A DNA stretch of 64,000 bases from Polynucleobacter sphagniphilus (GTDB taxonomy: Bacteria > Pseudomonadota > Gammaproteobacteria > Burkholderiales > Burkholderiaceae), in contig NZ_MPIY01000003.1 in NCBI RefSeq assembly GCF_001953355.1, positions 1 through 64,000 on the forward strand, read 5' to 3'. The notes below the pieces were generated by a model, which had not been told where the DNA came from, did not search any database, and saw only the letters and a program-made list of their open reading frames with translations. Below are positions 44,888 through 53,664 of the stretch, in pieces; the stretch's first letter is position 1, and every line of letters begins with the position of its first letter. Both the position numbers and the translations under genes were made by a program.

Positions 44888-47322
44888 AAGATTCTTTTGC
44901 GCCCAGCTCTTGTTATCACTGCGGTGGATTGGTTTTACCGCAGGATGAATATAAGGCGCAATTCGGAGGTATTTCTAGGATTTTCTGTTGTGCTGGCTGC
45001 ATGGCAATTGCGCAAACAATTCATGGGGAAGGTCTAGAAGTGTTTTATGCCAGGCGCGCACAAAGTAGTGAGAAGCCGGCTGAGTATTTAGCTCGTAACG
45101 AAATTCCTGCAAGCTTATTGGCATATGACGATCTCTCTTTACGGGGGCGTTATACCCGTCCAAGTGGTGAGTTAGGATTGCTTGAGACGACACTGCGCTT
45201 AGAAAAAATTCGCTGTGCTGCTTGTGTCTGGTTATGTGAGCAGCATTTACGTAGGATATTGGGGGTGCGTGATGTGCAAATTAATTACGTTACCCAAAAA
45301 GCAAAAGTGATTTATGAGTCAGACAAAACAAGTTTGGCGCGCTTGTTATTTGAGATAGAGCGTATTGGATACGAGGCATGGCCATTCGAACCTTCTCTCT
45401 CGCAAGAAAAGGCTAAAAAGGAAAAGCGTCAACTCCTCACTAGAGTCGGGGTAGCGCTATTGGGCATGATGCAGGTCATGATGTATGCCTGGCCAACTTA
45501 TGTTAGTCAGGAGCGTATTCCAGCCGAATACGATCTGCTATTAGGTTGGACAAGCTGGGTTTTAACTGTGCCAGTGATGGTGTATTCAGCTGGCCCTATA
45601 TTCCAATCGGCATGGCGCAGTGTTCATTCATTTGCGCGAACACACATGTTGGGTATGGATGTGCCAATCGCTTTAGCCTTGGCTCTCGCATTTTTGGCTG
45701 GAACAATTAACCTCTTGACGGGTTTGGGTCAAAGTTACTTTGATTCAATCACTATGTTTGTAGCATTTATCTTGGCAGCGCGTTATGTGGAGTTGTTGGC
45801 TCGGCAAGATGCCCAAGGCGGGGCAGAGGCCTTAGCAAAACAGTTGCCCGCTACTTGCGAGCGGACTTTGGCATATCCTGACTTAAAAACGATTGAAGTC
45901 GTTCCGGTTGTCAACTGCCATCCTGGAGAGGTACTACGTGTTTCTCCTGGTGAGATTATTCCAGCGGATGGAATTTTGTTGGAATCAGAAAGTGCTGTAG
46001 ATGAATCATTATTAACTGGTGAATCTAAGCCGATTGATAAAAAAGTGGGGGATTGTTTGTATGCTGGCACCCACAACATCCTCAATCCAATCTTTATGAG
46101 AATTGATGCGGTGGGGCAATCTACTCGAATTGCAGGAATTGCCTCACTTCTTGATCAGGCATTGATTGCAAAGCCTTTAATGGTTAGCCTTGCTGAAAAG
46201 TGGGCTGCTTATTTTGTGTGTTTTTTGTTATTCAGTGCAGTGCTCTCCTCCTTAATTTGGCTATATATAGATCCAAGTCGTGCATGGACTGTATTGGTAG
46301 CGGTATTAGTAGCGAGTTGCCCATGTGCCTTGTCCTTGGCCGTTCCTACCGCCATGGCTGCAGCCCAAGGCGCAGTTACCCGCTTGGGCTTGCTGATTGT
46401 GAGGGGGCATGTCTTGGAAGGCTTGGTGAAGACAACTGACCTGGTGTTGGACAAGACGGGAACATTGACGATGGGTGAGCCAGAACTTACACAAATTATG
46501 AATCTGCGCAATGACTATACCGAGCAAGATGCGCTCGCGCTTGCCAGTGCGATGGAAGTGGGTCAACGCCATCCTTTGGCTCTATCTTTATTGCGCGCCA
46601 CCCAGCTACGTCGACTGAATCTACCAATTCTCAGAGATGAAATCACCAATCAATTGGGTAAGGGTTTAAGGTGTGGGGCTTATCGCTTGGGTAGCGCAGC
46701 ATGGACTGGCGTCATGCAAGATCCTGCTGCAGGTCAATATGGGCAGGTGCACTTGGTTGATGAGCGAGGCCTGATTGCCAGCTTTGTTTTCTTGGATACC
46801 CCGAGAGCGGGGTTAAGTGATTTATTGAATGCTGCAAAATCGAGAAAAATTACTATTCACTTAATATCGGGCGATGACCTTGCCACCGTCGCTTGGTGGG
46901 CTGAGAAGCTCAACATTACAAGTTACCGTGGTGGATGTAGTCCTGAGGATAAGTATGACTTCATCAAGGCGCTGCAAACAGAAGGGCGCCTTGTTTGGGC
47001 TATTGGCGATGGCGTTAATGATGCTCCTTTGCTTGCTAAGGCGGATGTTTCGATCGCTGTTGGATCTGGTGCACCGCTTGCATCAGCAGGTGCTGACGCA
47101 ATCTTGACAGCCAGTTCCTTGAGTCCTTTGGCTAAAACACTTTTATTGGCTGATAAAACGCAGTTCATCATTAAAGAGAATTTAATCTGGGCATTTGTTT
47201 ATAACGCATTGGCTATTCCGGCGGCCATGATGGGGTGGGTCAATCCTTGGGTAGCTGGCATCGGCATGTCACTATCGTCTTTAGCGGTTACTTTAAATGC
47301 CTGGCGTTTAAGAAAGGCTTAG
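44884..47322 (+). CDS. ccoI: Copper-exporting P-type ATPase for cbb3 oxidase assembly (CcoI/FixI)
   Basis: The 812-residue P1B ATPase has a Cys-rich N-terminal domain (CYHCGG, then IFCCAGC). An HMA-like domain with IRCAACVWLCE follows, then TGES, the membrane motif SCPCALSLAVP, phosphorylation site DKTGTLTMG, the HP motif (GQRHPLAL) and GDGVNDAPLL. In Rhodobacter and Rhizobium it supplies copper to subunit CcoN in the periplasm. It is followed by ccoS nine bases on. Confidence 0.94.
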   Translation: MKDSFAPSSCYHCGGLVLPQDEYKAQFGGISRIFCCAGCMAIAQTIHGEGLEVFYARRAQSSEKPAEYLARNEIPASLLAYDDLSLRGRYTRPSGELGLLETTLRLEKIRCAACVWLCEQHLRRILGVRDVQINYVTQKAKVIYESDKTSLARLLFEIERIGYEAWPFEPSLSQEKAKKEKRQLLTRVGVALLGMMQVMMYAWPTYVSQERIPAEYDLLLGWTSWVLTVPVMVYSAGPIFQSAWRSVHSFARTHMLGMDVPIALALALAFLAGTINLLTGLGQSYFDSITMFVAFILAARYVELLARQDAQGGAEALAKQLPATCERTLAYPDLKTIEVVPVVNCHPGEVLRVSPGEIIPADGILLESESAVDESLLTGESKPIDKKVGDCLYAGTHNILNPIFMRIDAVGQSTRIAGIASLLDQALIAKPLMVSLAEKWAAYFVCFLLFSAVLSSLIWLYIDPSRAWTVLVAVLVASCPCALSLAVPTAMAAAQGAVTRLGLLIVRGHVLEGLVKTTDLVLDKTGTLTMGEPELTQIMNLRNDYTEQDALALASAMEVGQRHPLALSLLRATQLRRLNLPILRDEITNQLGKGLRCGAYRLGSAAWTGVMQDPAAGQYGQVHLVDERGLIASFVFLDTPRAGLSDLLNAAKSRKITIHLISGDDLATVAWWAEKLNITSYRGGCSPEDKYDFIKALQTEGRLVWAIGDGVNDAPLLAKADVSIAVGSGAPLASAGADAILTASSLSPLAKTLLLADKTQFIIKENLIWAFVYNALAIPAAMMGWVNPWVAGIGMSLSSLAVTLNAWRLRKA

Positions 47323-47331
47323 ACTACTCAC

Positions 47332-47520
47332 ATGGAAAGTCTGTATTTGCTCATTCCCTTGTCTTTAGGTTTAGTGGCCTTTTCTGCCTGGTTACTACGC
47401 TGGTCAGTAAAAAGTGGTCAGTATGACGACGTCAATGGACCTGGCCAAGCTATTTTGATGGATGACGATACGCCTGATTTAAAGCAGGTAAAAGAGAACC
47501 CAGATCAATTACCCGACTAA
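47332..47520 (+). CDS. ccoS: cbb3 oxidase assembly protein CcoS
   Basis: This 62-residue protein has one N-terminal membrane helix (LLIPLSLGLVAFSAWLLRW), followed by the CcoS pattern SVKSGQYDDVNGPGQAILMDDD. It is required for cofactor insertion in CcoN. It follows ccoI closely, the usual order. Confidence 0.93.
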   Translation: MESLYLLIPLSLGLVAFSAWLLRWSVKSGQYDDVNGPGQAILMDDDTPDLKQVKENPDQLPD

Positions 47521-47540
47521 TCTCCTTGGCTTTGCTTAGA

Positions 47541-47561
47541 TTGATTAGGGTTTTCCATCAA
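47541..47561. repeat. FNR-like half-sites with wide spacing
   Basis: TTGAT and ATCAA are 11 bases apart, not four, upstream of the true FNR box. It may be chance or an accessory site. Confidence 0.25.
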
Positions 47562-47583
47562 ATTTGTATTAGTCCCATCCTGT

Positions 47584-47597
47584 TTGATATAGATCAA
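47584..47597 (+). promoter_or_regulatory. FNR box of the ccoN promoter
   Basis: TTGAT-ATAG-ATCAA is a perfect FNR consensus. Its centre (47590.5) lies 41.5 bases before a start point expected at about 47632, seven bases after a -10 GATAAT at 47620-47625. This is the class II activator geometry. The fnr gene lies in the same cluster. Confidence 0.85.
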
Positions 47598-47619
47598 ACC
47601 GGCTCCAAGACCTTGCTTT

Positions 47620-47625
47620 GATAAT
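47620..47625 (+). promoter_or_regulatory. -10 element of the FNR-dependent ccoN promoter
   Basis: GATAAT preceded by TTT. No good -35 is present; the FNR box occupies that position. Confidence 0.6.
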
Positions 47626-47679
47626 CAATCCAGTCTATTTGGATTATGTCGCTGTTTGGTCACAACAAAAGGAGAGACC

Positions 47680-49116
47680 ATGGGAATTACCGTGGGGAGT
47701 AATCAAGATACCTTTAACTACAAGGTTGTCAGTCAATTTGCCATGGTTACCGTACTTTGGGGAATTGTTGGCATGCTGGTGGGGCTTATCATCGCAGCCC
47801 AACTCATCTGGCCAGAAATTACTTTTAACATCCCTTGGCTTAGTTTTGGACGTTTGCGCCCATTACATACCAATGCAGTGATTTTTGCGTTTGGTGGCTC
47901 AGGCTTATTTGCCGCGTCCTACTATATTGTTCAGCGAACCTGTCAAACGCGACTATTCTGCGATAAATTGGCTGCCTTTACTTTTTGGGGTTGGCAAGCA
48001 GTCATCGTTTTAGCAGCAGTGACTTTGCCGCTGGGTATTACCTCCTCCAAAGAATATGCAGAGCTTGAATGGCCTATCGACTTATTGATTACCGTTGTGT
48101 GGGTTGCATATGCAATTGTTTTTTTTGGCACGATTATTCAACGCAAAACAAAACATATTTATGTATCGAATTGGTTCTTCGGTGCTTATATCTTGGTAAT
48201 TGCCATTCTTCATATTTTTAATAATTTGGAGATGCCTGCAAGTCTTTGGAAATCCTATTCCGCATACTCGGGAGTGCAAGATGCGATGGTTGAGTGGTGG
48301 TATGGTCATAATGCAGTTGGTTTTATGTTGACTACGAGCTTCTTGGGGATGATGTATTACTTCATTCCAAAGGAAGCTGAGCGCCCCATCTACTCCTATC
48401 GTTTATCAGTTGTCCACTTTTGGGCCTTAACCTTTACATATATGTGGGCAGGCCCTCACCATCTGCAGCACACTTCATTGCCTGACTGGACCCAGTCTCT
48501 TGGTACTGTTTTCTCTTTGATTTTGTTGGCACCATCATGGGGTGGCATGATCAACGGCATCATGACTTTGTCGGGTGCCTGGTATAAATTACGTAGCGAC
48601 CCTATCTTAAAGTTCTTAGTAGTGGCTTTGTCCTTCTACGGCATGTCTACGTTTGAAGGTTCAATGATGTCGATTAAGACCGTCAATAGTCTGTCTCACT
48701 ACACAGACTGGACGATTGGTCACGTGCACTCTGGTGCACTGGGCTGGGTTGGCATGATCACAATTGGCTCTTTGTACTATTTAATTCCTCGCTTAGTGGG
48801 TCAAAAAGATATGTACAGCACCCGTTGGATTGAGTTGCATTTCTGGATCGCAACAATCGGTGTGGTTTTATATATTGCTGCAATGTGGATCGCAGGTGTT
48901 ATGCAAGGTTTGATGTGGAGAGCTTTTGAGCCTGATGGAACTTTGACTTATAGCTTTGTTGAGTCTGTCAAAGCGACCTATCCCTTCTATGTCATTCGTT
49001 TAGTTGGGGGGCTTTGCTACTTCGCAGGCATGCTATTGATGGCTTACAACGTATTTAAAACCGTTCAAGGTAAAAAGTTCGTGAATCCTCCAATCCCATT
49101 AACCATTCAACACTAA
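47680..49116 (+). CDS. ccoN: cbb3-type cytochrome c oxidase subunit I
   Basis: I chose ATG 47680 (478 residues) with AAGGAGAG in front; the open frame reaches back to 47656. The protein has twelve membrane helices and the haem-copper His ligands: [35 protein letters not shown], and [13 protein letters not shown]. It reduces oxygen with high affinity and pumps protons. It is the first gene under the FNR-type promoter. Confidence 0.96.
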   Translation: MGITVGSNQDTFNYKVVSQFAMVTVLWGIVGMLVGLIIAAQLIWPEITFNIPWLSFGRLRPLHTNAVIFAFGGSGLFAASYYIVQRTCQTRLFCDKLAAFTFWGWQAVIVLAAVTLPLGITSSKEYAELEWPIDLLITVVWVAYAIVFFGTIIQRKTKHIYVSNWFFGAYILVIAILHIFNNLEMPASLWKSYSAYSGVQDAMVEWWYGHNAVGFMLTTSFLGMMYYFIPKEAERPIYSYRLSVVHFWALTFTYMWAGPHHLQHTSLPDWTQSLGTVFSLILLAPSWGGMINGIMTLSGAWYKLRSDPILKFLVVALSFYGMSTFEGSMMSIKTVNSLSHYTDWTIGHVHSGALGWVGMITIGSLYYLIPRLVGQKDMYSTRWIELHFWIATIGVVLYIAAMWIAGVMQGLMWRAFEPDGTLTYSFVESVKATYPFYVIRLVGGLCYFAGMLLMAYNVFKTVQGKKFVNPPIPLTIQH

Positions 49117-49129
49117 TCAGGAGAAGAAA

Positions 49130-49780
49130 ATGTCTCAAGAAAATAAATTCTTTTCCCATGAAACCATTGAAAAGAATGTGGGTTGGTTAATCATTTGCAC
49201 AATCATTGCTGTTTCTTTTGCTGGCTTAGTGCAAATTATCCCTTTGTTCTTCCAGCACTCCACTACAGAGCCAAGCCCAGGTGTAGTGCCTTACACCGCA
49301 CTGCGTTTAGCTGGGCGTGATGTGTATCAGCGGGAAGGTTGCGTGAACTGCCACTCGCAGCAAATTCGTACTCTGCGATCTGAGGTTGAGCGTTACGGGC
49401 CTTACTCCTTGGCTGGTGAATCTGTATTTGATCATCCATTCTTGTGGGGTAGTAAGCGTACCGGTCCAGATTTGGCGCGTGTTGGAGGGCGCTACTCCGA
49501 TGAGTGGCATCAAATTCATTTAAATAATCCGCGGGATGTAGTGCCCGAGTCCATCATGCCAAGCTACCCCTGGTTGGCCAAGAGTCCTGCTGATGCATCT
49601 AGTATTTCGTCACACATGCTGGCGATGCGTCGATTGGGTGTTCCTTATACCGATGATGAGATTGCCAATGCATCCAAGGAGCTGGAAGGCAAGACAGAGT
49701 TAGATGCTTTAATTGCCTATCTTCAGGGACTTGGAATTAATCGCCGTTACATCACTATAGATGAGGTAGTTGTTAAGTAG
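49130..49780 (+). CDS. ccoO: cbb3-type cytochrome c oxidase subunit II, monohaem
   Basis: This 216-residue protein has an N-terminal membrane anchor (about 18-38) and one haem c site CVNCH (Cys71, Cys74, His75), with [19 protein letters not shown] and a Met ligand in [11 protein letters not shown]. It passes electrons to CcoN. AGGAGAAG precedes its start, and it depends on the ccm system for haem attachment. Confidence 0.95.
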   Translation: MSQENKFFSHETIEKNVGWLIICTIIAVSFAGLVQIIPLFFQHSTTEPSPGVVPYTALRLAGRDVYQREGCVNCHSQQIRTLRSEVERYGPYSLAGESVFDHPFLWGSKRTGPDLARVGGRYSDEWHQIHLNNPRDVVPESIMPSYPWLAKSPADASSISSHMLAMRRLGVPYTDDEIANASKELEGKTELDALIAYLQGLGINRRYITIDEVVVK

Positions 49781-49801
49781 GTACTTAACAACTAAATAGT
49801 C

Positions 49802-49969
49802 ATGCAAGACATAACCCCCTATTTATCCGCCGCTTCCACGGTAATTGGTTTGATTTTTTTTATAGGAATTGTGTGGTGGGCTTGGTCGTCTAAAAGACAG
49901 ACGGCCAATCAAGAGTCTGCCGAACTTCCATTCGATATTCCAGATGAATTTAGTAAGGACGAATCATGA
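49802..49969 (+). CDS. ccoQ: cbb3 oxidase small subunit CcoQ/FixQ
   Basis: This short gene encodes 55 residues: a membrane helix (about 10-28, with VIGLIFFIGIVWWAWS) and a polar acidic tail ending ELPFDIPDEFSKDES. Position between ccoO and ccoP and the helix-then-acidic-tail layout match CcoQ, which stabilises the complex. It overlaps ccoP by four bases (ATGA). The ribosome site is weak. Confidence 0.88.
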   Translation: MQDITPYLSAASTVIGLIFFIGIVWWAWSSKRQTANQESAELPFDIPDEFSKDES

Positions 49970-50895
49970 GTGACTTTCTTAGTAGTGGCTGGAGTACTTA
50001 CATTGCCTTAGTGGCTCTATTAGGTATTTTTTGGTGTATTTGGCTCTTATTTTCTCAACGCAAAGTCAAGGTCGTTCATACGCCGGATGGCGAAGTGGCA
50101 GATACCGGCCACGTATGGGATGGAGATTTACGGGAGTTAAATAACCCATTGCCACGTTGGTGGATGTGGATGTTCTTGTTCTCCTGTATTTTTGGCTTGG
50201 TATATTTAGTACTCTTTCCAGGTCTAGGCTCTTTTCCTGGAATCATGGGCTATAGCACCCGTGGCTCTTTGATGCAGTCGATGGAAACATCGAATGAGGA
50301 GTTAAAGCCGGTGATGTCCAAGTACGTCAATATGGATATTGTTGACGTAGCTGCCGATCCAAAAGCCCTCGAAATGGGTCAGCGTTTATTCTTAAATTCA
50401 TGTGCCCAGTGCCATGGTTCTGATGCCGGTGGAGCTAAAGGCTTTCCAAACCTCGCCGATGGTGACTGGCTTTATGGCGGTTCTCCAGAGAACATTAAGG
50501 CAACAATTACTTATGGCCGCGGAGGAGCAATGCCTGCATTTGGAGCGGTTCTCACTAGTGCACAAATTAAAGATGTTGCAAATTACATTCGTAGCCTCTC
50601 CGGTCTGCCTGTAGATGATTTAAAAGCAGCTAGGGGTGCTGAAGTGTTTAAGACATATTGCGTTGCTTGCCATGGCGCAGATGCTAAGGGCAATATTGTT
50701 ATTGGCGCACCTAACTTAACCGATAAAACATGGTTATACGGTAGCTCTGAGAATACTATTACCGAAACACTGCTCAAAGGCAGAAATGGTGTGATGCCCG
50801 CTCAAGACAAAGTATTAAGTCCTGAAAAAATTCAACTCTTAACTGCTTATGTATGGAGTCTCTCTAACAATAAGCCTTCTCAATCAAAGCAATAA
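49966..50895 (+). CDS. ccoP: cbb3-type cytochrome c oxidase subunit III, dihaem
   Basis: The 309-residue protein has two membrane segments (about 12-30 and 63-84) and two haem c sites: CAQCH (Cys146, Cys149, His150) and CVACH (Cys232, Cys235, His236). It shows the family's HVWDGDLRELNNPLPRWWMWMF motif. Met ligands are in GGAMPAFG and NGVMPAQD. It accepts electrons from soluble cytochromes. It directly abuts ccoG. Confidence 0.96.
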   Translation: MSDFLSSGWSTYIALVALLGIFWCIWLLFSQRKVKVVHTPDGEVADTGHVWDGDLRELNNPLPRWWMWMFLFSCIFGLVYLVLFPGLGSFPGIMGYSTRGSLMQSMETSNEELKPVMSKYVNMDIVDVAADPKALEMGQRLFLNSCAQCHGSDAGGAKGFPNLADGDWLYGGSPENIKATITYGRGGAMPAFGAVLTSAQIKDVANYIRSLSGLPVDDLKAARGAEVFKTYCVACHGADAKGNIVIGAPNLTDKTWLYGSSENTITETLLKGRNGVMPAQDKVLSPEKIQLLTAYVWSLSNNKPSQSKQ

Positions 50896-52353
50896 ATGTT
50901 AGAAAATTCGCCGGTGGGGAAGCCCATTCCAATTGATGTAATAGAGGAATCTCTTTATGAGGTCCGGCGAAAGATTTACCCTCGTTCTGTTTCAGGCCTC
51001 TTTGCGCGTTGGCGTCTTATCCTAGTCATTGCTACCCAGTTACTCTTTTATGGATTACCTTGGGTAAGTTGGAATGGTCGTCAAGCTATTCTCTTTGATT
51101 TGGTGCAGCGTAAGTTTTATATCTTTGGCCTGGTGTTGTGGCCACAGGATATTATTTACCTGACTCTACTGTTGATTCTTTCAGCTCTTGCGCTCTTCCT
51201 ATTTACGGCAATCGCAGGACGCCTGTTTTGTGGTTACGCATGTCCGCAAACGGTCTATACCGAAATTTTTATGTGGATCGAGCGCCAGGTTGAGGGCGAT
51301 CGTTTTGCCCGCATCCGCCTAGATGGGGAGGAATGGCCATGGAGTTTCCGGAAGTGGCGTTTAAAGGTCACCAAGCATTTCCTCTGGCTTCTCATCGCTT
51401 TTTGGACTGGGTTTACTTTTATAGGGTACTTCACCCCAATCGATAGTTTGGGTGCGGCGCTTGTGCACCTGACGCTTGGACCTTGGCAGACTTTCTGGCT
51501 TTGTTTTTATGCTTTTGCAACTTGGGGCAATGCAGGCTTTATGCGCGAGCAGGTTTGTAAATATATGTGCCCCTATGCGCGCTTCCAGAGTGTGATGGTT
51601 GATAAGGATACGTTTTTAGTTACATACGATAAGGTACGCGGCGATCCGCGTGGGAGTCGCAGCAAGTCCGTAGATCATACTGCCTTAGGTTTGGGTGATT
51701 GTGTTGATTGCAGCATCTGCGTTCAGGTATGTCCCACGGGCATTGATATTCGGGATGGCTTGCAATATATGTGCATCGGATGCGGAGCTTGCATTGATGC
51801 CTGCAATCAGGTGATGGAAAAAGTCAACTATCCAAAAGGTTTAATTCGCTACACCACCGAGAATGCAGTTGAGTTTAAGGAGTCCAATCAAAGCGCAATT
51901 CGACATATTTTGCGACCACGTGTATTGATTTATACCGCCTTTATTGTGATATTAACGTCGGCGTTCATGTTTTCTCTCGTGACCCGTAATCCCTTGAGAG
52001 TCGATGTGATGCGTGATCGCGGAGCTTTGGCACGCGAGGTGGATGGTGCTCGCATTGAGAATGTCTATCGAATTCAGATGATGAATGCATCTGAGCATCC
52101 ACTGAAGGTGAGCATGCAAGCCAAGGGGCTGGAGGATCTGATGATTCTCAATTCGCAAGGCAATGAAGTGAAAGAAATCATCGTTGAGCCAGCAAGCAAC
52201 CAACTATTGCCGGTTAAAGTAAGTGCAAAGATTGGTCAAGATGCGCCGGGAACTTACCCAATTCAGTTTGATGTTAGTGCGCAAGAGCAGGATGGTGCAA
52301 AATTAATCATTCATACGCGTGATGAAAAATCTAGTTTTATTATTCCCCGTTAA
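50896..52353 (+). CDS. ccoG: cbb3 oxidase accessory iron-sulfur protein CcoG/FixG
   Basis: This 485-residue membrane protein has five membrane helices, the CGYACPQTVYTEIF segment, and two 4Fe-4S motifs (CVDCSICVQVCPTG and CIGCGACIDACNQVM). The C-terminal periplasmic part is Ig-like (about 360-485). CcoG acts as a cupric reductase in cbb3 copper delivery. It starts immediately after ccoP. Confidence 0.94.
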   Translation: MLENSPVGKPIPIDVIEESLYEVRRKIYPRSVSGLFARWRLILVIATQLLFYGLPWVSWNGRQAILFDLVQRKFYIFGLVLWPQDIIYLTLLLILSALALFLFTAIAGRLFCGYACPQTVYTEIFMWIERQVEGDRFARIRLDGEEWPWSFRKWRLKVTKHFLWLLIAFWTGFTFIGYFTPIDSLGAALVHLTLGPWQTFWLCFYAFATWGNAGFMREQVCKYMCPYARFQSVMVDKDTFLVTYDKVRGDPRGSRSKSVDHTALGLGDCVDCSICVQVCPTGIDIRDGLQYMCIGCGACIDACNQVMEKVNYPKGLIRYTTENAVEFKESNQSAIRHILRPRVLIYTAFIVILTSAFMFSLVTRNPLRVDVMRDRGALAREVDGARIENVYRIQMMNASEHPLKVSMQAKGLEDLMILNSQGNEVKEIIVEPASNQLLPVKVSAKIGQDAPGTYPIQFDVSAQEQDGAKLIIHTRDEKSSFIIPR

Positions 52354-52382
52354 GCCTTACAGCGAAAGATGGAGAGGTGAGC

Positions 52383-52571
52383 ATGTCATATCAAGAGAGC
52401 AATAAACCCTGGTGGAAACAGCTTTGGCCTTGGCTATTAATTAGTGGACCAGCAATAGCTGTGATTGGCTGCGCAATTACTATTTGGTTGGCTTATAACC
52501 TTTACGCGGATGTTTCCTTGCATGAGGGGATCGTCAAGCAGGGTCTTAAAGTTGAGCAGGTTAGCAAGTGA
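52383..52571 (+). CDS. Short CcoH/FixH-like membrane protein
   Basis: The start ATG 52383 (62 residues) has GGAGAGG at good spacing; the frame also offers GTG 52377. WPWLLISGPAIAVIGCAITIWLAY is one membrane helix with the opening seen in betaproteobacterial FixH. The residues after it (KQGLKVEQ) also match, but the protein ends there. FixH usually goes on for another 80-100 periplasmic residues, so this is a much shortened form. There is no frameshift remnant: the next gene begins within the stop codon. Position after ccoG supports the call. Confidence 0.65.
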   Translation: MSYQESNKPWWKQLWPWLLISGPAIAVIGCAITIWLAYNLYADVSLHEGIVKQGLKVEQVSK

Positions 52572-52825
52572 AATACCGCATCCTCCTTTGGATTCTTTGG
52601 CCATCCTTTTTGGTTTCTGGTCTCGCAGAGGGATTTCTATTTAGCTTTGTCCAGCCCGACGATTTGGTATTTTTTGGTCATCATCCGAATATTTCTGATG
52701 AGGGTATTTATACCTTGGGATTTTTTGCTATTTGGATTTTCTGCGCGCTTTCAAGCGCCTTAACCACTTATATATTGCCTGGAATTGATACCGATAGTGC
52801 TGGAAAAGATCGAGGGCTCTTGTAG
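52568..52825 (+). CDS. Small membrane protein of the cco cluster, unknown function
   Basis: The 85-residue protein starts at GTG 52568, overlapping the stop of the preceding gene (GTGA). It has two membrane helices (about 5-27 and 45-70) with an acidic loop containing FGHHPNIS. I do not recognise a family with certainty. Its tight coupling to the short ccoH-like gene suggests a role in cbb3 oxidase assembly. It ends three bases from the convergent fnr stop. Confidence 0.7.
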   Translation: MKYRILLWILWPSFLVSGLAEGFLFSFVQPDDLVFFGHHPNISDEGIYTLGFFAIWIFCALSSALTTYILPGIDTDSAGKDRGLL

Positions 52826-52828
52826 GGC

Positions 52829-53584
52829 TTACGGTATTTTTTTGAGGATACGGGCTCGTTCAGGATTTGGTATTCCGGCAAGTTCGTAGAGTCCGTCCAC
52901 ATCAATGAGTTTGATGTGACGCTGTTTGATTTGCACTAACCCCGATTCAGCAAAACGAGAAAGCATGCGGCTTACAGTCTCAATCTGAATTCCCAGATAG
53001 CTAGCAATTTCCACGCGACTCATTGGTAAATCAAATTCATGATTGAGGTAGCCTCGGGCAGCTAAACGTTGTGATAAATTGAGCAAAAAAGCTGCCAAGC
53101 GCTCTTCAGCGCGCATGGTTCCTAGGGAGAGTAGGTGGCGTTGGTCTTGTGTGAGTTCGCGACTCAGAATGCGGTGAAATTGCTGTTGCAGTGCCGGTAT
53201 TTGGCGAGCCAGGTCCTCAAAAGCTTCGTAGCGAATAATGCAGACTTCGCTTTCCTCTACCGCAATTGCTTCGGATTGATACTGACCCTCACCAATGCCA
53301 TCTAAGCCGATAATTTCACCCGGTAGATGAAATCCAATGACTTGTTGGCGTCCGTCTTCTAGAGCATATTCTGTTTTCAGAGTACCAAAGCGCACACTGT
53401 AAACTGAGCTGAGCGGATCACCATGGCGATATAGACTTTCCCCTTTTTTGAGGTGTACTCTTTCTTTGACGAGCGTATCAATTTTGCTGATATCACTTGC
53501 AGTAATTCCGACTGGTAAGCAAAACTGTCCCAATACACATACTGAGCATTTGCTGGCGGGATTATCAGAGTGATAGAAATTCAT
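52829..53584 (-). CDS. fnr: FNR-type oxygen-sensing transcriptional regulator
   Basis: This 251-residue Crp/Fnr protein has the four Cys needed for the oxygen-labile 4Fe-4S cluster: Cys13, Cys16 and Cys22 (CSVCVLGQFC) and Cys115 (SEVCIIRY). The effector domain is about 30-150. The HTH contains ETVSRML, where the Glu, Ser and Arg specify TTGAT half-sites. It should activate ccoN through the FNR box found upstream of it. It is transcribed opposite to the cco genes. Confidence 0.95.
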   Translation of the reverse strand: MNFYHSDNPASKCSVCVLGQFCLPVGITASDISKIDTLVKERVHLKKGESLYRHGDPLSSVYSVRFGTLKTEYALEDGRQQVIGFHLPGEIIGLDGIGEGQYQSEAIAVEESEVCIIRYEAFEDLARQIPALQQQFHRILSRELTQDQRHLLSLGTMRAEERLAAFLLNLSQRLAARGYLNHEFDLPMSRVEIASYLGIQIETVSRMLSRFAESGLVQIKQRHIKLIDVDGLYELAGIPNPERARILKKIP

Positions 53585-53616
53585 GATGGATCTAATTATC
53601 AGACAAGTTTATGCTA

Positions 53617-53632
53617 TTAGGGTGAATCCTAA
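53617..53632. repeat. Inverted repeat between fnr and the UreH/TauE-like gene
   Basis: TTAGG-GTGAAT-CCTAA lies in the 80-base divergent gap. It could be an operator; no family match is known to me. Confidence 0.3.
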
Positions 53633-53664
53633 CCTTTCATTAATGCATATTTCGACAGGTATTT

